Source: an uncultured Erysipelotrichaceae bacterium (lineage in GTDB: Bacteria; Bacillota_I; Bacilli_A; RFN20; CAG-826). From it: a stretch of DNA of 55,188 nt. The stretch covers positions 1 to 55,188 of the forward strand of contig ONCO01000008.1 in NCBI GenBank assembly GCA_900316365.1, given 5' to 3'. Under the pieces are notes generated by a model. It did not search any database, was not told the origin of the DNA, and saw only the letters and a list, made by a program, of their open reading frames with translations. Positions within the stretch are counted from its first letter, which is position 1; the number at the start of each line of letters is the position of its first letter. The position numbers and the translations under genes were made by a program. Of this stretch, positions 40,730 through 49,716 are shown in pieces.

Positions 40730-42029
40730 ATTCTGCCAAGGTGAATTTTTGGCGTCTTAGGCCCTTTGGATAATGGTTTTTGGCTAGGCCATGGACGATT
40801 TTGACGAATCCAAGCGGGATATCAAGATAAGAGACAATCTGGAAACCATCTTCCCCTTTAAGTGGGAAAGCTTCGCCGCGGATGTATTTTTCGGCCTCTT
40901 CTTTGCTTAGGGCGATAGTCTTATCTTTCGTCACGAAATGAGACAGATGATGCGCTGGTTCGATGCGTTTTTCCTTGATATCGAAGCAGTGGACGCCATA
41001 ACGAAGGAGATTAAGCTTCTTCGTCTCGACTTTCTCTGTCAAAGAATATCCGGCGTCATGGAAGATTTCGTTATCGCGGTTTGTTAGACCGAAGGAAGCG
41101 AAGAAAGAATCATATTGCTTAACGCCTTTGCCGATATAGTGCGAGAGATCGCTTTCGCCTGGTTTTTTGATGAGGCAAAGATACTGTCCTTCCCCTTTGA
41201 AGAGGTTTGGAAAGAAATGGATTCCCTCTGGGAGAGAAGGGTCATGATAGAAGGATGGATCGTCCTCCAATTTAACGAAAACGGCCTCTGGATGATTGGT
41301 TTTTAAAGCGAGTATTACGTCTTCGTTCTCTTCGTATGAGAAAGAGCACGTGGAATAGGAAAGCGTGCCGCCTGGAGCAAGCATAAAGTAGGCAAGTTCA
41401 ATTAGGTGTTTTTGGACATTTGAGAGCGTTACGACTTTCTCATATTCCCAGTCGAGCTTAGCTAGATCGTTCTTGCGGAACATAGCGGAACCAGAGCAAG
41501 GAGCATCAAGGATTATCTTATTGAAATAGCCTTCGTAATCACGGTAGATCTTAGAGAAATCGTTGGAGCAAACAAGGACGTTGCCTAAACCCATTCGCTC
41601 AATGTTTTGGGAAAGGTCTTTTGCTCGTGCGTAAGATAAATCATTAGAGATAATCAAACCTTTATCTCTCATCGATAAAGCTGTTCCGATGGTTTTTCCT
41701 CCTGGAGCAGCGCATAAATCCAAGACTCTATCGCCTTCTTTCGCGTCCAGGAAATAAGCGACCATCATCGAAGAGGCGTCTTGGATAGAATAGACGCCCA
41801 TATCATAAAGAGGGTCTTTGCCGAATTCGTATTCATCTTTGTCGTAATAATAGGCGTGTTTCACGAATGGATGCGGTTTGATATTAGGGAACAAGGAGAG
41901 GAATTTATCATCGCTCATCTTCTTTGCGTTCAAAAGCAAACAGTGGACGGTTTCACCATCCATCGCATTAAGTAGGTCTTCGATTTGCTCGTCGCTAAGG
42001 TAACGTTTGAGATGCTCTTTAAATTCCAT
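40728..42029 (-). CDS. rsmF: RsmF/NOL1-NOP2-sun family rRNA m5C methyltransferase
   Basis: The 433-residue enzyme methylates cytosine-5 in RNA, probably 16S rRNA. The AdoMet site LDLCAAPGGKT is at residues 103-113. The catalytic Cys pair lies in DAPCSG (C178) and YSTCSFSYEENED (C228). A C-terminal extension of about 190 residues contains LNLLRYGVHCFDIKEKRIEPAHHL and is typical of the longer RsmF type. ATG at 42029 is chosen: upstream in-frame codons show no similarity, and TACAAT lies 7 nt before this ATG. No Shine-Dalgarno. Confidence 0.85.
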   Translation of the reverse strand: MEFKEHLKRYLSDEQIEDLLNAMDGETVHCLLLNAKKMSDDKFLSLFPNIKPHPFVKHAYYYDKDEYEFGKDPLYDMGVYSIQDASSMMVAYFLDAKEGDRVLDLCAAPGGKTIGTALSMRDKGLIISNDLSYARAKDLSQNIERMGLGNVLVCSNDFSKIYRDYEGYFNKIILDAPCSGSAMFRKNDLAKLDWEYEKVVTLSNVQKHLIELAYFMLAPGGTLSYSTCSFSYEENEDVILALKTNHPEAVFVKLEDDPSFYHDPSLPEGIHFFPNLFKGEGQYLCLIKKPGESDLSHYIGKGVKQYDSFFASFGLTNRDNEIFHDAGYSLTEKVETKKLNLLRYGVHCFDIKEKRIEPAHHLSHFVTKDKTIALSKEEAEKYIRGEAFPLKGEDGFQIVSYLDIPLGFVKIVHGLAKNHYPKGLRRQKFTLAE

Positions 42030-42036
42030 CGGGATT

Positions 42037-42060
42037 ATTGTAGTTTTCCATCGTGGAAAA
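42037..42060 (-). promoter_or_regulatory. rsmF -10 with an adjacent 7-3-7 inverted repeat
   Basis: On the minus strand TTTTCCA-CGA-TGGAAAA (42060-42044) lies one base upstream of TACAAT (42042-42037), which ends 7 nt before the ATG. The repeat fills the spacer region; no good -35 is visible. Confidence 0.5.
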
Positions 42061-42092
42061 GAGAAGTGCATAGGGCTTGTAAGGAGAGCGTT

Positions 42093-42119
42093 ATGGTCAC
42101 AGTGAGACTCTTTTCCTAG
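42093..42119 (+). CDS. Possible 8-residue leader peptide upstream of pdp
   Basis: ATG at 42093 follows a strong AAGGAG at 6-7 nt and encodes MVTVRLFS before TAG. The stop overlaps the first arm of a hairpin (42115-42121 with 42138-42144). This layout resembles a leader peptide, but it may be chance. Confidence 0.25.
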   Translation: MVTVRLFS

Positions 42120-42180
42120 TCGATCAATTCGTCGAATGACTAGGCCTAACAAAAAGTAATTACTCTTCCCTTTAGGGAAG
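42115..42180 (+). promoter_or_regulatory. Two hairpins in the 5' region of pdp
   Basis: CCTAGTC pairs with GACTAGG (loop 16 nt), and CTTCCC-TTTA-GGGAAG lies at 42165-42180. The second ends 22 nt before the pdp ATG and has no T-run. They may be transcript structures or protein-binding sites. Confidence 0.4.
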
Positions 42181-42202
42181 GAATTTGCTTAAATATTCTG
42201 TT

Positions 42203-43504
42203 ATGAGAATGGTAGATATCATTGAAAAAAAGAGGGACGGCGGAAAGCTCTCCCCAGAAGAAATCCGCTTCGCGGTAATGGGATATGCGAAAGGCGATAT
42301 CCCAGATTATCAGATGAGCGCACTTTGCATGGCGATCGTCTTTAGAGGCATGGACAAAGAAGAGACGGCGACGCTCACTGATGCCATGATGCATAGTGGC
42401 GAAACTATCGATCTTTCTTCTATCCATGGCATTAAGGTCGATAAGCATTCAACCGGCGGCGTTGGCGATAAAACGTCTTTGGTCCTCGGACCGCTTGTAT
42501 CCGCTAACGGAGCCAAGCTTGCCAAGATGAGCGGTCGTGGCTTAGGCCATACCGGCGGCACCCTCGACAAGATGGAAAGCGTTCCAGGCATGCGCATCGC
42601 CTTAAGCGAAGAAGAATTCGTCAAACAAGTTAACGACATCGGCATCGCTATCATCGGTCAGACTCAGGACATCGATCCTGCCGACAAGAAGATGTACGCC
42701 CTCCGTGACGTTACTGGCACGGTAGAATCAATCCCGCTTATCGCTAGCTCCATCATGAGCAAGAAACTTGCGGCTGGAAGCGACGCCATCCTTTTGGACG
42801 TCAAATTCGGTAGTGGCGCTTTCATGAAAACCTTCGAGATGGCCAAGACTCTTGCGACCACGATGGTTGAGATTGGCAAATCCCTTGGTAGGGATACCAG
42901 GGCCATCATCACCGACATGGATCAGCCGCTTGGTTTAGCGGTTGGCAATAGCCTTGAAGTCAAAGAAGCGATTGCCACATTGCACGGCCAAGGTCCAAAA
43001 GACTTGGTTGAGCTTGTCGAAGAAGCCGGTTCCATCATGTTGGAGCAGGCGCATATCGTCAAAACCCATGAGGAAGGCATCGCTAAAATCAAAGAAACCA
43101 TCGATAATGGCGAAGCTTTCAAGAAACTCGTCGCCTTCTTTAAGGCGCAAGGTGGGGACATTAGCTATCTTGAGAATCCTGAGAAGTTTGAAAAGGCCAA
43201 ATATGAGACCAAGATCATCGCCGAGAACGATGGTTATGTCTCCCAGATCAACTCTATGGAAATCGGCGTCTCCGCGATGCGTTTAGGCGCTGGTCGCGCG
43301 ACTATGAGCGATGTCATCGACATGTCTGCCGGCATCATCCTCGCGAAGAAAGTCGGAGACGAAGTCAAGAAAGGCGATTTGCTTGCCACTTGCTACACCA
43401 ACAAAACAGGCGTAGACTCCGTCTACAAAGACGTCCATGACGCCTTTAAACTCCAGAAAGAGAAAGTCAAAGTTTCGCCTATCGTTCACGCTTACATCAA
43501 ATGA
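42203..43504 (+). CDS. pdp: Pyrimidine-nucleoside (thymidine) phosphorylase
   Basis: The 433-residue enzyme cleaves pyrimidine nucleosides to base and (deoxy)ribose-1-phosphate. Family segments are MVDIIEKKRDGGKLSPEEI, the phosphate-binding KHSTGGVGDKTSL near residue 80, GRGLGHTGGTLDKMES near 112 and the C-terminal biotinyl-like domain (GDEVKKGDLLATCYTN). ATG at 42203 fits the family start; no Shine-Dalgarno is in range. It could also be named deoA. First of three coupled genes. Confidence 0.92.
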   Translation: MRMVDIIEKKRDGGKLSPEEIRFAVMGYAKGDIPDYQMSALCMAIVFRGMDKEETATLTDAMMHSGETIDLSSIHGIKVDKHSTGGVGDKTSLVLGPLVSANGAKLAKMSGRGLGHTGGTLDKMESVPGMRIALSEEEFVKQVNDIGIAIIGQTQDIDPADKKMYALRDVTGTVESIPLIASSIMSKKLAAGSDAILLDVKFGSGAFMKTFEMAKTLATTMVEIGKSLGRDTRAIITDMDQPLGLAVGNSLEVKEAIATLHGQGPKDLVELVEEAGSIMLEQAHIVKTHEEGIAKIKETIDNGEAFKKLVAFFKAQGGDISYLENPEKFEKAKYETKIIAENDGYVSQINSMEIGVSAMRLGAGRATMSDVIDMSAGIILAKKVGDEVKKGDLLATCYTNKTGVDSVYKDVHDAFKLQKEKVKVSPIVHAYIK

Positions 43505-43953
43505 GAATCCTAGTCCAACTCGTCCAAAAAGCATCAGTCACTATCGAAAATGAGGAAGTAGCTTCCATCGGAAAAGGCTTCCTCCTTTTCGTGAGTTTTG
43601 CCGAGGGCGATGACTCTAGGATTTTGAAGAAGATGGCGGAGAAGGTATTCAAACTTCGCGTCTTCCCAGATGAGAATGGCAAAACCAATCTTAGCCTATC
43701 TAGCGTCGGTGGGAACGTTTTAAGCGTTTCGCAGTTTACCCTCTATGCCAACTGCAAAGAGGGAAACCGTCCAGCCTTCGTCGATTGCATGCGTCCTGAA
43801 AAGGCGCGTCCTTTATTCGATGAATTCAACGGCTATATGCGTGAGCTTTGCCCGGATATGCAAACCGGCGTATTCCAGGCCGATATGAAGGTCAGTCTTA
43901 TTAACGACGGCCCATTTACCTTGTGGCTTGATAGCAAGGAGGTCGTGAAATGA
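43501..43953 (+). CDS. dtd: D-aminoacyl-tRNA deacylase
   Basis: The 150-residue enzyme removes D-amino acids from tRNA. It starts MRILVQLVQKASVTIENE, with SVSQFTLYANCKEGNRPAF at residues 75-93. The C-terminal catalytic motif is NDGPFTLWLDS, where NxGPxT is the family consensus. It overlaps pdp and mnmA by ATGA each. Confidence 0.92.
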   Translation: MRILVQLVQKASVTIENEEVASIGKGFLLFVSFAEGDDSRILKKMAEKVFKLRVFPDENGKTNLSLSSVGGNVLSVSQFTLYANCKEGNRPAFVDCMRPEKARPLFDEFNGYMRELCPDMQTGVFQADMKVSLINDGPFTLWLDSKEVVK

Positions 43954-45080
43954 AGGTCTTAATTGGTCTTTCCGGCGGCGTCGATAGCGCGGTCGGAGCG
44001 CATCTCCTCAAGAAACAGGGCTATGACGTCGAAGGCGGATTCATGCGTAATTGGGACGCCTTAACCAATGGAGATTACCTTGGTAACCCAACCGTCAATG
44101 ATCCCCAATGCCCACAGGAAAAAGACTATTGGGATGCGGTGAAGGTTGCTGAGAAGCTTGGCATCAAACTCCATCGCTCCGATTTCGTCAAAGAATATTG
44201 GGATAACGTCTTTACGTACTTCCTCAATGAATACAAGAAAGGCCGTACCCCAAACCCAGACGTCTTCTGCAACAAATACATCAAATTCGATTCCTTCAAG
44301 AAATTCGCCGAATCCCTTGGCTTCGACAAGATTGCCATGGGCCATTATGCAAGAAAAGAAACCTATGAAGGCGTTGAATATATTTACAAGGCTCACGATA
44401 AAAACAAGGACCAGTCGTACTTTTTGTCTCAGCTTAACGAAGAGCAGATCGCTTCTTGCCTCTTCCCATTAAGCGACATCGATAAACCAGAAGTTAGAAA
44501 AATCGCCCATGAGTTGGACCTTGAATCCGTTATGGATAAGAAGGATTCCACCGGCGTCTGTTTCATCGGCGAACGTAACTTCCGCGCTTTCCTCCAGAAT
44601 TATTTCCCCGCCCAGAAAGGCAAGATAGTGGAAGGCAAAACCGGACGCGTCCTCGGCGAACATATCGGTGTTCTCTATTACACCCTTGGCCAACGTCATG
44701 GCTTAGGCATTGGCGGTATCTCTGGCGAAGAAGGCGGCGCTTGGTTCGTCTATAAGAAGGACGTAAAGAAGAATATCCTCTATGTCGCGAAAGCGGGGGA
44801 TGAGGAACTGCTTTACTCTGATTCCTGCTATGTCGACGGCATCAACTGGGTCGGACCTAAACCGACTGGTCCGATTGAAGTCGGTGTCAAATTCCGTTAC
44901 CGTCAGCCAGATCAATTCTGCACGTTGACCTTCGAAGGCGAACGCGTGAGGCTTGATTACCACGCGCCTGTAAAGGCCGTCACCCCAGGCCAGATCGCTG
45001 TCTTCTATGATGGCGAAAGAATGCTCGGCGGCGGCATCATTGAGGAGACTTATTATAAAGGTAAACGCACCGACATCTAG
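43950..45080 (+). CDS. mnmA: tRNA-uridine 2-thiolase MnmA
   Basis: The 376-residue enzyme makes 2-thiouridine at U34 of tRNAs for Lys, Glu and Gln. The PP-loop is GLSGGVDSAV (residues 6-15). Catalytic Cys are C107 (NPDVFCNKYIKF) and C204 (TGVCFIGERNF). The C-terminal beta domain ends GQIAVFYDGERMLGGGII. It overlaps dtd by ATGA. Confidence 0.95.
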   Translation: MKVLIGLSGGVDSAVGAHLLKKQGYDVEGGFMRNWDALTNGDYLGNPTVNDPQCPQEKDYWDAVKVAEKLGIKLHRSDFVKEYWDNVFTYFLNEYKKGRTPNPDVFCNKYIKFDSFKKFAESLGFDKIAMGHYARKETYEGVEYIYKAHDKNKDQSYFLSQLNEEQIASCLFPLSDIDKPEVRKIAHELDLESVMDKKDSTGVCFIGERNFRAFLQNYFPAQKGKIVEGKTGRVLGEHIGVLYYTLGQRHGLGIGGISGEEGGAWFVYKKDVKKNILYVAKAGDEELLYSDSCYVDGINWVGPKPTGPIEVGVKFRYRQPDQFCTLTFEGERVRLDYHAPVKAVTPGQIAVFYDGERMLGGGIIEETYYKGKRTDI

Positions 45081-45118
45081 TGCATTAACTTATATATTCC
45101 CTCGTATATCTGAAAAGT

Positions 45119-45146
45119 AAAAAGTAAGGCAAGCGCCTTACTTTTT
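45119..45146. terminator. Bidirectional terminator overlapping the end of the nuclease gene
   Basis: AAAAAGTAAGGC pairs with GCCTTACTTTTT around AAGC, a 12-bp stem with T-runs on both strands. The minus-strand gene's stop codon (45140-45138) lies inside the stem. Confidence 0.9.
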
Positions 45147-46610
45147 CTTTTTGCTTGATGATGAAGACTTCTTCTTGGTTTTGACTGGCTTGATTTTCAC
45201 TTTTCCCTTTTTGGTGACCTTTACTTTCACCTTGCCTTTGACGACAAGAACAATGATGACGATCGCAACGATGACGACCACACCAACGGCGATGCCGATG
45301 ACGAGTATCTTCTGCGTCTGGGTTAAGCTGTCCAAGAAAGAGGTTGGTTCTTCCGGCTTGGACGATGGAGTGGAGGTTGGGGTTGAGCTTGGCTTAGAGG
45401 TTGGGACGGAACTCGAAGGGTTCTCTGGAGTCCTTGGACCGTTCTCGCCGACGGCAATCGTATCAGAGGCTGGGTTGGCATAGCCGCTGGCACCACCCCA
45501 GATGATGTTGGCCCATTCTGGGAAGTCGATGAATGGGTTACGGTTGCTCTGGTAGTTATTGAAGATCAAATTGTTGCGGTGAATTTCGTAATCATCGACC
45601 GGATCGAGAACGTTCCAGGCAAGAAGATCGCTCATGATGCCCATATAGACAGGTTTGGTGTCGGTGGAATATTCCGCCACGTCGGTACCGGTCGCGTAAT
45701 CGGCTAAGGCAAGGTTTGGCTCGTAGTCGGAGATAACGCCGGTTTCGCCTGCTAGGTTGTTATATCTAGCAACCATATAGAAGCAAGCACGCGCGATATC
45801 GCCTTTATCTTCGTCCCTTGGCTCGAAGACTTCGACTTGAGTGTCCTGCGGGGAGGTTTTAATCGGGGTGCCGACGAGGTTTCCCGCTAACCAGGCGAAT
45901 TCAGCGGAAGCGTCTTTGTAAGTCTTGGTTTTATCGACGTTTCCATAAGGAAGGTCGTTATGGTAATTGGTGTTGACCTTGCCGTCTCCAGAGATAAGGT
46001 GGTGGAGGTCGGTGCCCGCTGGGCCATAAGCGGCTGCGCTGCCATCATGGCCTTTAAATCCTCTGGATTGGCACCAGACATGCTCACGGTTGGTGGAATT
46101 GGCGCCAGAATGCGCGCCCCATTCCTTGATGCGAGCGTCGGGATTGCTCCTATCGCGATAAAGGGTATGGACGTATGGGTCATTGCCTGGATCGCTGCTT
46201 GAGGAACCATAGGAATATTTCGTATAAGTCAAGGTTGCTGGGTCATAGACCGTATCTTTATAGGAATCATTCTCGGCAGGGGAAAGAGTCCAGTCACGAT
46301 CGGTGATTTCGTAAGCTTTCCAGACGTTATCGTAGGAATAATATTTCATGCCTTCCTTAAGGATTGGCTTGAGGTTCTTAAGGAGATTACTGCCGCTTCT
46401 TTCGGATTCGGCTTTGGAATTCAAAGCGGAATAATAGGAACGAATCTCTGTCTCGGTGTTATCGCGAAGGGTGATGTTTTCCTTTGGAAGGGTGGAGTTT
46501 TCCGCTTGGGCTGATTGGGCTTCCTTGAAGGAAGAAGAAAAGGCGGAAGCGGAAACTGCTAATAAGCTTAGAGCGAGGATGCTCAATGATGATTTAAAGA
46601 TCTTTTTCAT
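45138..46610 (-). CDS. Membrane-anchored endonuclease I family nuclease
   Basis: The 490-residue protein has an N-terminal signal sequence. A mid-protein endonuclease I domain shows NREHVWCQSRGFKG and AGTDLHHLISGDGKVNTNYHNDLPYG, matching the EndA/NucM active-site pattern (His with a downstream Asn). A Ser/Pro/Thr-rich stalk (residues about 395-425), one membrane helix (about 435-457) and a Lys-rich cytoplasmic tail follow. The nuclease domain should therefore face outside while anchored in the membrane. It probably degrades extracellular DNA. The start is preceded by AGGTG very close to the ATG, and by TATCAT 10 nt upstream. Confidence 0.85.
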   Translation of the reverse strand: MKKIFKSSLSILALSLLAVSASAFSSSFKEAQSAQAENSTLPKENITLRDNTETEIRSYYSALNSKAESERSGSNLLKNLKPILKEGMKYYSYDNVWKAYEITDRDWTLSPAENDSYKDTVYDPATLTYTKYSYGSSSSDPGNDPYVHTLYRDRSNPDARIKEWGAHSGANSTNREHVWCQSRGFKGHDGSAAAYGPAGTDLHHLISGDGKVNTNYHNDLPYGNVDKTKTYKDASAEFAWLAGNLVGTPIKTSPQDTQVEVFEPRDEDKGDIARACFYMVARYNNLAGETGVISDYEPNLALADYATGTDVAEYSTDTKPVYMGIMSDLLAWNVLDPVDDYEIHRNNLIFNNYQSNRNPFIDFPEWANIIWGGASGYANPASDTIAVGENGPRTPENPSSSVPTSKPSSTPTSTPSSKPEEPTSFLDSLTQTQKILVIGIAVGVVVIVAIVIIVLVVKGKVKVKVTKKGKVKIKPVKTKKKSSSSSKKKK

Positions 46611-46637
46611 GGCACCTAAAATGATAGCGGAGTTTTA

Positions 46638-46654
46638 CTATCTTTTTAAGATAG
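46638..46654. repeat. Inverted repeat, 7-3-7, between the nuclease gene and the alaS leader
   Basis: CTATCTT-TTT-AAGATAG with perfect arms. It sits about where the -35 of the minus-strand nuclease gene would fall and just upstream of the T-box leader of alaS. Confidence 0.55.
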
Positions 46655-46673
46655 AGTGCGCTAAACTTTACGC

Positions 46674-46806
46674 GTTCCGAGAGATTTGCCACCTCTCGTG
46701 TAAGAGGGTAATGCCTCCGTGTCCAGCGTTAATGGAACTATTGAGAGCACCTATGGTGAAGAAGGGTGGTACCGCGCTAAAGCGTCCCTTCGTTAGGGTG
46801 TTTTTT
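46674..46806 (+). promoter_or_regulatory. T-box riboswitch controlling alaS
   Basis: The core AGGGTGGTACCGCG is at 46763-46776. AAGGG there can pair with CCCTT at about 46787 to form the antiterminator, and the terminator uses CCCT/AGGG followed by TTTTTT. A stem III hairpin CACC-TAT-GGTG lies just before. Stem I closes with GTTCC (46674-46678) and GGAAC (46734-46738), only 65 nt. GCC at 46688-46690, followed by A, is the likely Ala specifier. TAAACT at 46662-46667 is a possible -10. Uncharged tRNA-Ala should favour read-through into alaS. Confidence 0.9.
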
Positions 46807-46824
46807 ATTTTTTAGGAGCGAACT

Positions 46825-49428
46825 ATGAACAAATTAAAAGGCGCTGAAATCCGTCAGAGATGGATTAAATTCTTTGAGTCCAAAGGCCACCAATATATCC
46901 CAGGCGTTGGATTGATCCCACAGGGCGATAAGTCCCTTCTTTGGGTTAATGCTGGCGTTACCGGTTTAAAGAAATACTTCGATGGCAGCGAGGTTCCGCC
47001 ATGCAGACGTATCGTTAACGTCCAGAAGTCCATCCGTACTAACGATATCGAAAACGTCGGCCACACCGCGCGTCATCATACCTTCTTCGAGATGCTTGGT
47101 AACTTCTCCATCGGCGATTATTTCCGCAACGAAGTCATCCCATGGGCTTTCGAAATCCTCACCAATCCAGAGACCGGTTTCGGCATCCCAGTCGAGAAAC
47201 TTTATATGACCTATGAGCCACATGACCAGGCCACTTATGAGCTCTGGCAGAAAGTCGGCATGCCGAAAGATCATCTTATTCCACTCGAAGGCAACTTCTG
47301 GGAAATCGGCGAAGGCCCTTCCGGCCCAGACACCGAGATGTTCTTCGATAGGGGCGAGGAATATGATCCTCAGCACCTTGGCATCAAGATGCTCCAGGAC
47401 GATATCGAGAACGATCGTTACATCGAAATCTGGAACATCGTCTTCTCCCAGTACAACGCCGAACCTGGCAAACCACGCAGCGAATACAAAGAACTCCCAT
47501 CCAAGAATATCGACACCGGTTCTGGCTTAGAGAGAATCGCCTGCATCCTCCAGGGCACCGAAACCAACTTTGAGACCGACCTCTTCATGCCGATCATCAA
47601 GGCTACTGAAGAGCTTTCCGGCAAAGAATATAAGGCTCCAAACCTTATGTCCTTCCGTGTCATCGCCGACCATGCGAGAACCTTAACCTTCGCGCTTGCC
47701 GATGGTGCTTTCTTCTCCAACGAAGGCCGCGGCTATGTTTTACGCCGCGTCATTAGACGCGCCATGCGCTATGGCCAGAAGCTTGGTTTAACCGAGCCGT
47801 TCATGTACAAGCTCGTCGATGTCGTCGTTAAGGAATATAGCGACTTCTATCCAAACCTCGGCGATAAGAAAGACATCGTCGTCAAGATGATCCGCAGCGA
47901 GGAAGAGAAGTTCGTTAAGACCCTTTCCTCTGGCGAGAAACTTCTCCGCGAAGTTCTTGCCGACCATAAGGATTTAAGTGGCGAAGAGGCCTTCAAACTC
48001 TATGATACCTTTGGCTTCCCAATCGAATTGACTAAGGAAATCGTTGAAGAGAATGGTGGCAGCGTCGATATGGAAAAGTTTGCCGCCTGCATGGAAAAAC
48101 AGCGTGAGATCGCGAGAAATGCTCGTGGCGAAGTTGAATCCTTCCACAAACAGTCCAAAGACTTATTAGCTTTCAAGACCCCAAGCGAATTCACTTATGA
48201 GGAAGAAAGCTTAGAGGCTAAAGTCACTGGCTTATTCGTCAATGGCGAAGCCGTTGATATGATCGACGAAGAAGGCGACATCGCCTTTGACGTCACCCCG
48301 TTCTATGCCGAATCCGGCGGCCAGGTCAGCGATAGTGGCGTCATCGAAGGCGAGGATTTCAAAGCCAACGTCATCTCCGTCGGCAAGGCTCCAGCTGGTC
48401 AGCATTTACATCATGTTCAAGTCGAATTTGGCCAGGTCAAAGTCGGCGATAAGCTTTCCTTAAAGATTGATTCCCTTAAGCGTCACCTCATCATGAGGAA
48501 CCATTCCGCTACCCACTTGCTCCACGCCGCTATCGGCAATGTCCTTGGCGAGCATGTCGACCAGAAGGGCAGCTTCCAGAATGAAGATTACCTCCGTTTC
48601 GACTTCACCTCCCTCCGCGCTTTAACCGAGGATGAGAAAAGAAGAATCGAGAATGAGGTCAATGAGAAGATCTATTCCGCGATTGAGGAAGTCACCCACG
48701 TACTTCCTATCGAAGAAGCCAAGAAGCTTGGCGCGGAAATGGAATTCTCCGAGAAATATGGTTCGACCGTCAGAGTCGTCACCTTTGGTGAATATTCCAA
48801 GGAATTCTGCGGTGGCACCCACGTCAAAAACAGCGAAGACATCGGTTTATTCGTCCTCGAAAGCGAAGAAGCCGTCTCCTCTGGCACCCGTCGTATCCAG
48901 GGTAGAACTTCCTTAGGCGCGATCAAATATCTCGCCCAGAAGCGCGCTCTTCTTAACGAAGCCGAATCCCTCTTCGGCGGTATCTCCGATAAGGATTTAA
49001 TCGGCAAAGAGAAGTCCCTTATGACTGAGACTTCTTCGTTGAAGAAGGAACTTGCCTCCATCAAAGATCAGATGGCTAGCGCGAATGCGAAGAAACTCGC
49101 GGATGAATTCGTCGAAGTTAATGGCGTCCATGTCTTTGCCAAATACGTCAAAGGCGAAGACCGCAATGCCTTGCTCCGTTTGGGCGATAACCTCAAAGTC
49201 GTCTATGAAGACTATGCGGTTATGCTTCTTGGCGGCGAAGAAGGTAACGCTCCGCTTGTCGTCCTTGCCGGTGGCAAAGGCGCGAAGCTCGGCGCGGGCA
49301 ACATCATCAAAGCCATCGCCCCAATCCTCGATGCTCGCGGCGGCGGAAAACCAGAAATGGCTTCCGGTTCTGCTAAAGCAGCCTCGAAGTTCGACGAAGC
49401 TTCCGCTAAAATGAAAGAGTTGTTCTAA
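46825..49428 (+). CDS. alaS: Alanyl-tRNA synthetase
   Basis: The 867-residue class II synthetase charges tRNA-Ala. The N-terminus (RQRWIKFFESKGHQYIPG) and catalytic core (TRHHTFFEMLGNFSIGDYF) are typical. The editing domain keeps its zinc ligands in NHSATHLLH near residue 556 and CGGTHVKN near 662. A C-terminal C-Ala region includes LVVLAGGKGAKLGAGNIIK. Good Shine-Dalgarno TTAGGAG. Regulated by the upstream T-box. Confidence 0.97.
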   Translation: MNKLKGAEIRQRWIKFFESKGHQYIPGVGLIPQGDKSLLWVNAGVTGLKKYFDGSEVPPCRRIVNVQKSIRTNDIENVGHTARHHTFFEMLGNFSIGDYFRNEVIPWAFEILTNPETGFGIPVEKLYMTYEPHDQATYELWQKVGMPKDHLIPLEGNFWEIGEGPSGPDTEMFFDRGEEYDPQHLGIKMLQDDIENDRYIEIWNIVFSQYNAEPGKPRSEYKELPSKNIDTGSGLERIACILQGTETNFETDLFMPIIKATEELSGKEYKAPNLMSFRVIADHARTLTFALADGAFFSNEGRGYVLRRVIRRAMRYGQKLGLTEPFMYKLVDVVVKEYSDFYPNLGDKKDIVVKMIRSEEEKFVKTLSSGEKLLREVLADHKDLSGEEAFKLYDTFGFPIELTKEIVEENGGSVDMEKFAACMEKQREIARNARGEVESFHKQSKDLLAFKTPSEFTYEEESLEAKVTGLFVNGEAVDMIDEEGDIAFDVTPFYAESGGQVSDSGVIEGEDFKANVISVGKAPAGQHLHHVQVEFGQVKVGDKLSLKIDSLKRHLIMRNHSATHLLHAAIGNVLGEHVDQKGSFQNEDYLRFDFTSLRALTEDEKRRIENEVNEKIYSAIEEVTHVLPIEEAKKLGAEMEFSEKYGSTVRVVTFGEYSKEFCGGTHVKNSEDIGLFVLESEEAVSSGTRRIQGRTSLGAIKYLAQKRALLNEAESLFGGISDKDLIGKEKSLMTETSSLKKELASIKDQMASANAKKLADEFVEVNGVHVFAKYVKGEDRNALLRLGDNLKVVYEDYAVMLLGGEEGNAPLVVLAGGKGAKLGAGNIIKAIAPILDARGGGKPEMASGSAKAASKFDEASAKMKELF

Positions 49429-49438
49429 GGAGGAACCC

Positions 49439-49708
49439 ATGGAAGAAAAAGAAAATAACGAACTTACCATCATTGCTGATGATGGAACTGAGGAATTATT
49501 CAAGATTCTCTTCTTCTACGATAACCCGGAAAGAGATAACAAACGCTTCTATTTCCTTTACCGTGAAGAAACCCCGGAAGACGTCATCGTCTTGGGCACT
49601 TCCGACGGTGAGCATTTCGAATACTGCACCGAAGAGGAGCAGGAAGAAGCGGAAGAGATGTTCAACACCTACATGGACGATCCAAAAATCTCGGAGGCAA
49701 GGAAATAA
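49439..49708 (+). CDS. DUF1292 (YrzB-like) protein
   Basis: The 89-residue acidic protein belongs to the small DUF1292 family found after alaS in Bacillota (TIIADDGTEELFKILFFYD, RFYFLYREE, EEEQEEAEEMFNTYMDD). Function unknown. AAGGAGG precedes the ATG, and the gene lies 10 nt after alaS. A 7-bp-arm hairpin (49698-49719) overlaps its stop. Confidence 0.85.
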   Translation: MEEKENNELTIIADDGTEELFKILFFYDNPERDNKRFYFLYREETPEDVIVLGTSDGEHFEYCTEEEQEEAEEMFNTYMDDPKISEARK

Positions 49709-49716
49709 TATATTCC

